A stretch of DNA of 64,000 nucleotides from Gallionella sp. (GTDB taxonomy: Bacteria > Pseudomonadota > Gammaproteobacteria > Burkholderiales > Gallionellaceae). The position numbers and the translations under genes are program-made. A model generated the notes under the pieces. It saw nothing but the letters and a program-made list of their open reading frames with translations. It was not told the origin of the DNA and did not search any database. Below are positions 57,255 through 64,000 of the stretch, in pieces. Each line of letters begins with the position of its first letter. The stretch's first letter is position 1. The DNA lies in the NCBI GenBank assembly GCA_030682375.1, contig JAUXOL010000019.1, positions 1-64,000 of the forward strand. The letters run 5' to 3'.

Positions 57255-58496
57255 ATGAGCAGAATATCGATGGAGAAAGCAGGCATGTACGGGGCGCCGT
57301 TCGTGGCGATGATGCTGGCATGTGCTATCGGGTTCCCCGCTCAGGCCCGGGATATCGCTGGATTCGAGGTCGAGGGCTATACCCGTTTCGGAGCTTATTC
57401 CAGTCCGGCGGGAACGCCGCGCGGCGCTTACACGCTGGGCGGCGACACCCAGAAGTTCCGTCTCGGCAATGAAGGCGACAATGGCATCGAACTCGGCATA
57501 GGCAAGACCGCCGACATCGGCAACGGCAAAAAACTCGGTTTCATGTACATGCCTGCGGTCTGGGGCGGCAATTACGGTACGGCGCAGGGCTTTGTCGCGA
57601 TGTCCGGCTTCGATTTCGCGCCCGAAGCCCGTTTCTGGGTCGGGCAGAACCGTTTGCGGCTGCAGGAGGTGCATATCGTGGACAGCTTCCTGATGGACTA
57701 CGGCGATAACACCGGAGTAGGCATGACCGGGCTGGATCTGGGTTCGGCGAAGCTGGGCATAGGCCTGTTCAACAGCGGAACGTTCGATTACAGCAACATC
57801 GTTCCCAACAATGCCCGGCGTATCAATATCGACTTGTCCGACATCCGGACGAATGCAGGCGGCACGCTCCGGGTGCTGGGGACGCTGGTGGACGGGAACT
57901 TCCAGATGGGAAGCTCAGGTGGCGGTCTTTCGGTGTCGCATAACCAGTCCGACTTCATGATCCAGGGGCTGGCCAATACCTTCTTCCTGCAGGGGGCGAC
58001 AGGCCATGCGGCAATCAGCGGCAAGTTCCAGGGGCTGGGGGATGCGGCGACCGGCGGTCAGCAGCCCGGGGTGAAGAGTTTCCGAATCGCCGATGCGCTC
58101 GATTGGCAATATGGCCCGTTCGGCGGACAGGCATTGGCCGCATACCAGACTGCGCGCATCGACGGCGGCATCAATCACGGGCGCAATACGCGGGATATCT
58201 CCGCAGGCGGCCGGATATCCTATGCGGCGGGACAGAACTTCAAGCTCTTGGCCGAAGCCGGGACGACGTCGCGCAGCATCGATGGCCAACCGCGGCAAAG
58301 TCTGAACAAGTTCACGATCGCACCGACCTTGGCGCTGGCGCCGGAATTCTGGTCGCGCCCGGAACTGCGGTTCTATGTGACGCATGCGAGCTGGAATGCC
58401 GCCGCAGCCGTCGCCAATTCCGGCGGCAGCGGATTCGGCGCTTCGGGACGCACTTCCAGCACACTGGTCGGCGCACAGATAGAGACCTGGTGGTAG
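57255..58496 (+). CDS. LamB-type carbohydrate porin
   Basis: This 413-residue outer membrane protein has a signal peptide (about 1-30, ending PAQA). The body has alternating beta strands; FEVEGYTRFGAYSSP opening, KFRLGNEGDNGIELG, the FWVGQNRLRLQEVHIVDSFL stretch and RPELRFYVTHASWN near the end are maltoporin hallmarks, and it ends with Trp. LamB trimers let maltodextrins and other sugars diffuse in. The start at 57255 has AGGAGAGAG. It precedes a sugar-binding protein and a GGDEF-EAL receptor, suggesting ligand delivery to that pair. Confidence 0.85.
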   Translation: MSRISMEKAGMYGAPFVAMMLACAIGFPAQARDIAGFEVEGYTRFGAYSSPAGTPRGAYTLGGDTQKFRLGNEGDNGIELGIGKTADIGNGKKLGFMYMPAVWGGNYGTAQGFVAMSGFDFAPEARFWVGQNRLRLQEVHIVDSFLMDYGDNTGVGMTGLDLGSAKLGIGLFNSGTFDYSNIVPNNARRINIDLSDIRTNAGGTLRVLGTLVDGNFQMGSSGGGLSVSHNQSDFMIQGLANTFFLQGATGHAAISGKFQGLGDAATGGQQPGVKSFRIADALDWQYGPFGGQALAAYQTARIDGGINHGRNTRDISAGGRISYAAGQNFKLLAEAGTTSRSIDGQPRQSLNKFTIAPTLALAPEFWSRPELRFYVTHASWNAAAAVANSGGSGFGASGRTSSTLVGAQIETWW

Positions 58497-58541
58497 CATG
58501 CGAACCGAATGGCCGCGATCTGAATCCAGCAAGGAGGCATT

Positions 58542-59459
58542 ATGAAAACGATCAAACTGATGTGTATGGCACTAGTCGCTATCTGTCTGCCGCTTGCCGC
58601 TTCCGCGGGAGAGCAGCGCGTGATCGCCTTCGCCCAGGACACCATGGCGAACGATTTCCGCAAGGCCCAGGTTTACGAGGTGCGCGACGAGGTGGCCAAA
58701 CATCCTCAACTCTCCTTCGTCTATTCGGATGCCAAGGGGCAGACCTCGCTGATGATCCGGCAGATCGAGCAATTCATCGAGCAGAAGGTGGATCTGCTGG
58801 TGATAGGCACCAACGACGAGAAAGCCGTGGTACCTGTCGTCGCCAAGGCTTATAAGTCCGGCATCCCTGTGATCGTGCTGGATCGCGGGATCAAGGGAAC
58901 CCAATACACCACCTTCATCAACTCGGACAACATCCGCATCGGGGCCATCGGGGCCGAATATATTGCGGAGCGTCTCGGCGGAAAAGGCGTGGTTCTGCTG
59001 TTCGAGGGCTTGCAGAAAGCTGATGTGACCAAGCTGCGCAGCAAGGGATTTCTCGATGAGATCGCCAAGCACAAGGGAATCAAGGTGATCAAGCGTACCG
59101 GCAACTATCTGCGCAAGGATGCCGTGGTCGAAATGGAGAAGCTGGTCGCCGATGGGCTCAGTGTGGATGCGATCTTTTCCGAGAGCGACAGCATGCTGAG
59201 CGGCGTGCGTATGGTCCTGAACAAGAACAAGATCGACCCTCGATCCATCGTCATGGTGGGTTGCGACTACACCAGCGAAGCCCAACAGGCGATCCGGGAC
59301 GGATCGCAGACCGGTTCCGTCCTCTTCCCGCTGGGCGGGAAGAAGGCCGTCGAGGTCGCGCTGAAGATATTTGCGAAGGAAGCGGTTTCCAAACATATCT
59401 TCATACCGGTTAAACTGGTCACCAAAGAGAATGTGGAGCAGGTTCCGCCCATCTTCTAG
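58542..59459 (+). CDS. Periplasmic sugar-binding protein (ribose/galactose type, lone)
   Basis: This 305-residue protein has a signal peptide (MCMALVAICLPLAASA). It is a two-lobe type I periplasmic binding fold: AFAQDTMANDFRKAQ, QIEQFIEQKVDLLVIGTNDE, GIPVIVLDRGI, INSDNIRIG, VVLLFEG and FSESDSMLSGV are the usual RbsB-like motifs contacting sugar. No ABC permease or ATPase of the ribose class is nearby, so it is unlikely to serve classic import. A GGDEF-EAL membrane receptor follows 39 bases later, making a binding-protein-to-receptor signalling pair likely. A GGAGG ribosome site precedes the ATG. Confidence 0.87.
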   Translation: MKTIKLMCMALVAICLPLAASAGEQRVIAFAQDTMANDFRKAQVYEVRDEVAKHPQLSFVYSDAKGQTSLMIRQIEQFIEQKVDLLVIGTNDEKAVVPVVAKAYKSGIPVIVLDRGIKGTQYTTFINSDNIRIGAIGAEYIAERLGGKGVVLLFEGLQKADVTKLRSKGFLDEIAKHKGIKVIKRTGNYLRKDAVVEMEKLVADGLSVDAIFSESDSMLSGVRMVLNKNKIDPRSIVMVGCDYTSEAQQAIRDGSQTGSVLFPLGGKKAVEVALKIFAKEAVSKHIFIPVKLVTKENVEQVPPIF

Positions 59460-59498
59460 TCAATGGGCCGATAAGCGCCCTCGTTGCCAGAAGGCTTG

Positions 59499-62060
59499 AT
59501 GATTCGATTGAATTTGATGCATTTGATGCCCCAAAAATACAGCCTGATGGTCAAGCTATCGGTGCTGGTCACCTTCGCCGTCTTGTTGATGCTGGGGATA
59601 CTCGGACTCTATTTCGACGATTTCCTGAGGCAACGATTCCTGGACGATACCCAGCAGCGGATGCTGCGCGGCTACCAGAGACTTTCCTACAACCTGAAGA
59701 ACACCGAGCGGGAGTTGCTCGACGGCATCGCCTTCATCAAGGACGACGAAAGGACGATCGCCTCGGTTGAATTGATCAACAACTATCAGGATAAGAACAA
59801 CTACAACACCTTCCTGATCGACGAGGAAAAGAAGGCTGTCGCGGCGGAGCTGCTGAACCGCGTGAAGCTGTCGTTCAACAGCGACATCGCCCTGTATGAC
59901 CAGAACGAGGAGTTGATCGCCTACGTCCAGAAGGAAAACGGGAAATATCGGCTCAACTACATTTCTTTCGAAGGGGGAGAGCGCAAGATATACAGCCGCT
60001 ACGAGCAGCATGAAGAGTATGCCGCTGCCAATCAGGTTCAGCAGAGCGAGAACATAAGCCTCCTGCACAAGAACTATTATTCGGTGGGCCAGTTGCAGCG
60101 CGGAAGCGTCATCACCTACCACAGGGCGGGAGACAATCTCGTCATCAAGTCTCACCAGAGCATTTTCCAGAGCCATACGGGCCGCGTCGTCGGGCATATC
60201 GAAATGTCGAACATCCTCGGCAAGGAATATTTCGAGCAGTTATCCCGTGATATCGCCATCGACATCAGCGCATCCTTCGACGCAAAGTACGAAAGCCAGG
60301 CCAGACCATTGAACAACCGTTGGGACATCCCGGCCTTGAACATCGCGGAAAGCGAACAGGAATACCTGGGGGCGCTCAAGAAGGAGATCGCTTCGGGCGC
60401 GGTGTATTTTGTCGCCAGACTGGACAAGGCGGCATTGAATGCAGTGCTGAACGAGAGCCGCACCCAGTTCTTGATACTGCTGATCTTGGTTGCGGCAACC
60501 ACGTTGCTGCTGATGCGTTATGTGATACGCAGCAGCTTGCAGAGGCCTCTGGCCGCGCTGATGGCGCAGATCAGGAAGATCGAGCGGCAAGACTATTCCA
60601 GTTCCGCAGCGGTCGCCACGGGAGATGAACTGCAGGAAATCTCGCAGAACGTGAATCAGTTGGCGCTGGCGGTGCAGGAGCGGGAGAATTTGCTCGAACA
60701 ATCGCGCAGCGAGCAGGAATATCTTTCCGGGCACGACTCCCTGACTGACTTGCCCAATCGCCGCCTATTCGCACAACGGCTGCGGGAGTCGCTGGATTCG
60801 GCAAGACGAAACCACTCCCAGCTGGCGATACTGTTCCTCGACCTCGACCAGTTCAAGCTGGTCAACGATACGCTGGGGCATGATGTCGGGGACGAGCTGC
60901 TCGTCCAGGTCACCCATCGCCTCGTCTCGGACGGCGGTGCGACACAGACGCTGGCGCGTATCGGCGGCGACGAATTCAACATTCTGGTCGAGGGCGTACA
61001 GGATATCGCCGAGCTGAGAACCATCGTCGAAAGATATCTGGCGATCTTCCATGCGCCCTTCCGCTGTGATGGGATGGAACTGAGTATCTCGGCCAGTATC
61101 GGTGTCGCAATCTATCCCAAGGATGGCGAAGACAGCGTCACGCTGATCAAGCATGCCGATCTGGCCATGTACAAGTCCAAGGACAAGGGGCGCAACAACT
61201 ACAGCTTCTACTCCGATGATCTTTCGGAATATGTGCAGAAGCGCGCCGACATGACCCAGGCGTTGAAGCAGGCGATCGACTCGGGTAACCAGTTCGAACT
61301 CTATTACCAGCCCAAGATCGCGGTCGCCACCGGTCATATCCATGCGATCGAAGCGCTGATTCGCTGGCATAGCCCGGATTATGGCGATGTGCAACCCGGC
61401 CGCTTCATCCCGCTCGCAGAAGAAACCGGTCTGATCGTCCCGATCGGGCAATGGGTGCTGCAACAGGGATGCCGGGATTTTGTCCGGCTTGAGCAAGAGG
61501 GAATACTGCTCGACCATGTCAGCATCAATGTCTCGAATGTCCAGTTGCGCAACGACGACATGATGGCGGTGCTGAAACATGCCCTGGAATCCACTGGAAT
61601 ATCGCCCGTGCAGGTCGAGCTCGAGATCACCGAGAGTTATATCGCCAGCGATGTGAGCAATGCCATCTTGTTGCTGCAGGCGTTCCGCAGCATGGGGGTC
61701 AGTCTCGCGATCGACGATTTCGGCACTGGTTACTCATCCATGAGCTACCTGAAAAAACTGCCGGTAACGCGCGTCAAGATCGACAAGTCCTTCGTCGACG
61801 GACTGCCGCACAACAAGGACAGCGTCACCCTCACCAGAGCGGTGATCGCACTGGCCAAGAACTTCGAGCTGGCCGTGACCGCCGAAGGCGTCGAGCTGGA
61901 AGAACAGCGTCTGTTCCTCGAACAGGAGCAGTGCGACGAGATCCAGGGGTATTTCTACGCAAAGCCGATGAACCTGGATGACTTGAAAGCCTATTACCGA
62001 GCAACGAGACCGGGCGAACAGAATAACGTCATCCATTTCTCGGGAACCACGCAAAAGTGA
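59499..62060 (+). CDS. Membrane GGDEF-EAL protein with large periplasmic sensor domain
   Basis: About 853 residues. A membrane helix (VKLSVLVTFAVLLMLGILGLY) precedes a periplasmic domain of about 280 residues rich in charged and aromatic residues, not clearly Cache or CHASE. Then come a second helix (FLILLILVAATTLLLMRYVI), a HAMP-like region, GGDEF (IGGDEF intact; FLDLDQFKLVNDTLGHDVGD) and EAL (EALIRW, EITESYI, DDFGTGYSS, KIDKSF, AEGVEL). Both catalytic sites look competent. Start at 59499 uses AGAAGG four bases upstream; an in-frame TTG at 59484 is an alternative. A terminator follows. The upstream binding protein is the likely ligand sensor. Confidence 0.87.
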   Translation: MIRLNLMHLMPQKYSLMVKLSVLVTFAVLLMLGILGLYFDDFLRQRFLDDTQQRMLRGYQRLSYNLKNTERELLDGIAFIKDDERTIASVELINNYQDKNNYNTFLIDEEKKAVAAELLNRVKLSFNSDIALYDQNEELIAYVQKENGKYRLNYISFEGGERKIYSRYEQHEEYAAANQVQQSENISLLHKNYYSVGQLQRGSVITYHRAGDNLVIKSHQSIFQSHTGRVVGHIEMSNILGKEYFEQLSRDIAIDISASFDAKYESQARPLNNRWDIPALNIAESEQEYLGALKKEIASGAVYFVARLDKAALNAVLNESRTQFLILLILVAATTLLLMRYVIRSSLQRPLAALMAQIRKIERQDYSSSAAVATGDELQEISQNVNQLALAVQERENLLEQSRSEQEYLSGHDSLTDLPNRRLFAQRLRESLDSARRNHSQLAILFLDLDQFKLVNDTLGHDVGDELLVQVTHRLVSDGGATQTLARIGGDEFNILVEGVQDIAELRTIVERYLAIFHAPFRCDGMELSISASIGVAIYPKDGEDSVTLIKHADLAMYKSKDKGRNNYSFYSDDLSEYVQKRADMTQALKQAIDSGNQFELYYQPKIAVATGHIHAIEALIRWHSPDYGDVQPGRFIPLAEETGLIVPIGQWVLQQGCRDFVRLEQEGILLDHVSINVSNVQLRNDDMMAVLKHALESTGISPVQVELEITESYIASDVSNAILLLQAFRSMGVSLAIDDFGTGYSSMSYLKKLPVTRVKIDKSFVDGLPHNKDSVTLTRAVIALAKNFELAVTAEGVELEEQRLFLEQEQCDEIQGYFYAKPMNLDDLKAYYRATRPGEQNNVIHFSGTTQK

Positions 62061-62110
62061 CGCGCGCGTCATCTTCGCCAATCGAGCCCCGTCTTGTCCT
62101 GGGATGCGGG

Positions 62111-62147
62111 AAAGCAAAACGCCACTGTTAAAGTGGCGTTTTGCTTT
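62111..62147 (+). terminator. Strong terminator after the GGDEF-EAL gene
   Basis: A perfect 15-bp stem (arms 62111-62125 and 62133-62147, core GCAAAACGCCAC) around TGTTAAA. A/T-rich flanks allow function on both strands. Confidence 0.85.
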
Positions 62148-62152
62148 GTAAC

Positions 62153-62171
62153 TGGCGGAGAGGGCGGGATT
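62153..62171 (-). repeat. Duplicated 3' end of tRNA-Ser (att-like or tRNA remnant)
   Basis: TGGCGGAGAGGGCGGGATT is identical to 62335-62353, the 3' terminal part of tRNA-Ser including the CCA complement, 182 bp away in the same orientation. In both places a hairpin terminator follows on the minus strand. It could be an attachment-site scar or a decayed second tRNA copy. The 130 bp between it and the next terminator hold no gene. Confidence 0.6.
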
Positions 62172-62302
62172 GTTCGGTTTTCGCGTTGCCTCCGCGAAAA
62201 CCTCATCCCTTGCTATGCTCGGGACTGCCTTCGGCATCCTGCGCGAGCGATGCTCGCTGGTCGAACCCGGGCGAATTCGCCCGCACACCGACTCTACCAA
62301 AT

Positions 62303-62330
62303 AAAAAACCGTCCACGAGGGACGGTTTTG
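62303..62330 (-). terminator. Terminator of tRNA-Ser
   Basis: On the minus strand AAAACCGTCC-CTCGT-GGACGGTTTT followed by TT, five bases past the tRNA 3' end. Confidence 0.85.
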
Positions 62331-62333
62331 TAT

Positions 62334-62425
<92 letters not shown>

Positions 62426-62437
62426 GAAAGGGCGCGA

Positions 62438-62466
62438 AGAATAAACCAGAACGCCTATTCCCGCAA
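62438..62466 (-). promoter_or_regulatory. Probable promoter of tRNA-Ser
   Basis: Minus-strand TTGCGG (62461-62466), 17 bp, TATTCT (62438-62443), 13 bp upstream of the tRNA. Confidence 0.5.
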
Positions 62467-62485
62467 TCGAAAACGCTCATCGCGG

Positions 62486-63265
62486 TTAAAAATGGTTGCG
62501 CCATTGCCGCAATGCTGTGAAAACGCCCAGTTCGTCGGTGTCGGAGAGGCTCTGTGCCTGCAGCGTGCGGACGATCTCCGGTTCGCGGCAGCGCAGGAAG
62601 GGGTTGGTCGCCTTTTCCAGTGGGATATTCGAGGGCAGGGACGGCAGGCCTGCATCGCGCAGCTGTCGTGTGGTCTCGATGCGCTGGCGTATAGCCGCGT
62701 TGCCCGGTTCGCAGGCCAATGCGAAGCGCAGGTTGGCTTCGGTGTATTCGTGGGCGCAATAGACGCGGGTGTCGTCCGGCAGGTGGGCGAGGCGTTGCAG
62801 CGAGTCGTGCAGTTGCGCCAGCGAGCCCTCGAAGTTGCGCCCGCAACCGGCGCCGAACATCACGTCGCCGCAGAACAGCATGCCCGGAGCGGTGAAGGCG
62901 ATATGGTCGTCGAGGTGTCCGGGTATCTCCAGGATGTCGAGCTCGATATCGAGCGCATCCAGCCGCAGGCGGCCGCCCTCGCGCAAATCGTCGGTGATGT
63001 GCCGGTTGTTGGCGATGCGCTGGGTGCCGGGATGTCGCCGTCCGTACACCGGTACGTTGTATACTCCGCGCAATTCCGCGATGCCACCGATATGGTCGTG
63101 GTGGCGGTGGGTGCACAGGATGGCGACTAACTGCAGGCCGCGGGCTGCGAGGAACTCCAGCGCAGGCGCAGCCTCGCCGGGGTCGACCAGCGCGGCATGC
63201 GTGCCGTTGTGGATGGCCCAGATGTAGTTGTCCTGCAGCGCGGGTATGGCGGTGATTTCGAACAT
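62486..63265 (-). CDS. gloB: Hydroxyacylglutathione hydrolase (glyoxalase II)
   Basis: This 259-residue metallo-beta-lactamase-fold enzyme cleaves S-lactoylglutathione to lactate and glutathione, completing methylglyoxal detoxification. Metal ligands are all present: THRHHDH (about 52-58), His in IPGHLDDH, Asp in FCGDVMFGAGCGR and His in YCAHEYT. The C-terminal glutathione-binding helices (NIPLEKATNPFLRC) are typical. It is divergent from the methyltransferase gene with only 21 bp between the two start codons, the conserved gloB/yafS arrangement. Confidence 0.95.
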   Translation of the reverse strand: MFEITAIPALQDNYIWAIHNGTHAALVDPGEAAPALEFLAARGLQLVAILCTHRHHDHIGGIAELRGVYNVPVYGRRHPGTQRIANNRHITDDLREGGRLRLDALDIELDILEIPGHLDDHIAFTAPGMLFCGDVMFGAGCGRNFEGSLAQLHDSLQRLAHLPDDTRVYCAHEYTEANLRFALACEPGNAAIRQRIETTRQLRDAGLPSLPSNIPLEKATNPFLRCREPEIVRTLQAQSLSDTDELGVFTALRQWRNHF

Positions 63266-63286
63266 GGAGCGGACGGGTCGTGAGCG

Positions 63287-64000
63287 ATGCCGGATTGTAA
63301 GTCAACAGCACAGAATCTGAGCGAATGGTTCGCCACCGAGCAGGGCGGCTATGTGCTGGCGCGCGAGCAGGCGTATTTCGACCGCACCGTGGCGGATATC
63401 TTCGGCTTCAACGCCTTGCAGCTGGGCTTGCCGGAGCACGATTTCCTGCGCGGCAGCCGTATGCCGCTACGCTTCTCCGCCGGTAACCAGGTGGGCAACG
63501 ACGTGCGGTTGATCTGCGCCGAGCTGCCGTTCGAGAGCGCGAGCCTGGATCTGGTGGTGATGCCGCATGTGCTGGAGTTCTCCGAACATCCCCACCATAT
63601 CCTGCGCGAGGTCGAGCGGGTGCTGATGCCGGAGGGCAGCCTGATCATCACCGGCTTCAATCCGCGCAGCCTGTGGGGACTGCACCGTACCCTGGGCCGT
63701 CGGAAGGGATATCCGTGGTGCGGGCAGTTCATCGCGCTGCCGCGGCTGAAGGACTGGCTGGCGCTGCTGGGTTTCGAGGTGGTCGGCGGGCGTTTCGCCG
63801 CCTACGCGCCGCCGGTGCACCAGAGCAAGTGGCTGGAGCGCTTCGCGTTCATGGAGCGCGCGGGCGACCGCTGGTGGGCGGTCAGCGGCGGGGTGTATTG
63901 CCTGCATGCGGTGAAGCGGGTGCATGGCATGCGCCTGATCAAGCCGCAATGGAACGAGGGGCTGGTCAGCCGGTTGATGCCGGCTGCGCCCAAACTGAAC
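63287..64000 (+). CDS. SAM-dependent methyltransferase-like protein, YafS-like (3' truncated by window)
   Basis: The frame is open from the ATG at 63287 to the window end, 238 residues so far. It has the C-terminal strand pattern of class I methyltransferases (LVVMPHVLEFSEHPHHILRE, VLMPEGSLIITGFNP), with WGLHRTLG following. The motif I position reads LQLGLPEHDF, without the usual GxGxG, as in the YafS-type group found beside gloB and rnhA. Because the cofactor loop is degenerate, activity is uncertain. In relatives rnhA and dnaQ follow; they would lie beyond this window. Confidence 0.82.
   Translation, partial: MPDCKSTAQNLSEWFATEQGGYVLAREQAYFDRTVADIFGFNALQLGLPEHDFLRGSRMPLRFSAGNQVGNDVRLICAELPFESASLDLVVMPHVLEFSEHPHHILREVERVLMPEGSLIITGFNPRSLWGLHRTLGRRKGYPWCGQFIALPRLKDWLALLGFEVVGGRFAAYAPPVHQSKWLERFAFMERAGDRWWAVSGGVYCLHAVKRVHGMRLIKPQWNEGLVSRLMPAAPKLN

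Noticed and set aside
62172..62302. A second tRNA gene beside tRNA-Ser
   Set aside because: A T-loop-like TTCGACC string is present on the minus strand, but no acceptor, D or anticodon arms can be folded.

Overview
The window is about 60% GC and densely coded. Its gene orders are typical of Betaproteobacteria: acpP-fabF-pabC-mltG-tmk-holB, gloB divergent from a yafS-like methyltransferase, and a zwf-glk-pgl-gnd pentose phosphate block. Together with heavy cyclic-di-GMP signalling, a TonB-linked metal locus and glycogen synthesis, this fits a free-living chemolithotroph-like member of the Nitrosomonadales/Gallionellales. That placement is inferred from gene content and synteny; no rRNA gene is present.

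Layout. 1-10012: 3' part of a giant RTX-type protein (at least 26 calcium-binding modules, a haemolysin-related domain, four VCBS repeats, a cadherin-like domain and a polar tail). 10142-10216: tRNA-Val. 10309-14823 (minus): a four-gene efflux operon, tolC-like, HlyD/MacA-like adaptor, ABC ATPase and MacB-like permease, with every junction overlapping. 15034-21750: an outer membrane receptor, a His/Met-rich periplasmic protein, a membrane polyferredoxin, a CcdA/TauE-like membrane protein and TonB-ExbB-ExbD, which reads as a metal uptake locus with its own electron supply. 21862-31926: an HD-GYP phosphodiesterase, RhlE helicase, HtpG with a sigma-32-like promoter, TypA, RmuC and an OmpA-family protein. 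32043-39581: NAD synthase, the fatty acid/folate/peptidoglycan/dTMP/DNA polymerase block and a TatD nuclease. 39643-40033: four tRNA genes (Gly, Gly, Cys, Leu) behind a consensus sigma-70 promoter.

40216-47900 is a signalling island: a FixJ/NarL-like regulator whose receiver lacks the phospho-acceptor Asp, a four-CBS diguanylate cyclase, a stand-alone Aer-like PAS protein, a CZB-type chemoreceptor without a sensor domain, and an MHYT-Cache-PAS-GGDEF-EAL protein. 48089-49220 holds a YecA/SEC-C protein and a small unknown. 49245-50334 (minus) is a LexA-like/UmuD-like pair whose promoter carries a GAAC-N4-GTTC palindrome exactly between the -35 and -10. 50528-56349 is central carbon metabolism (zwf, glk, pgl, gnd, glgA). 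An orphan MlaF-type ATPase follows, then a LamB-like porin, a lone sugar-binding protein and a GGDEF-EAL receptor (57255-62060), which together look like a sugar-sensing c-di-GMP module. The window ends with tRNA-Ser, a duplicated 19-bp piece of its 3' end, gloB and a truncated methyltransferase.

The best candidates for undescribed biology are the binding protein/porin/GGDEF-EAL set, the polyferredoxin-containing TonB locus, the self-regulated lexA-umuD pair with a Gram-positive-style operator, and the split PAS plus CZB chemoreceptor.
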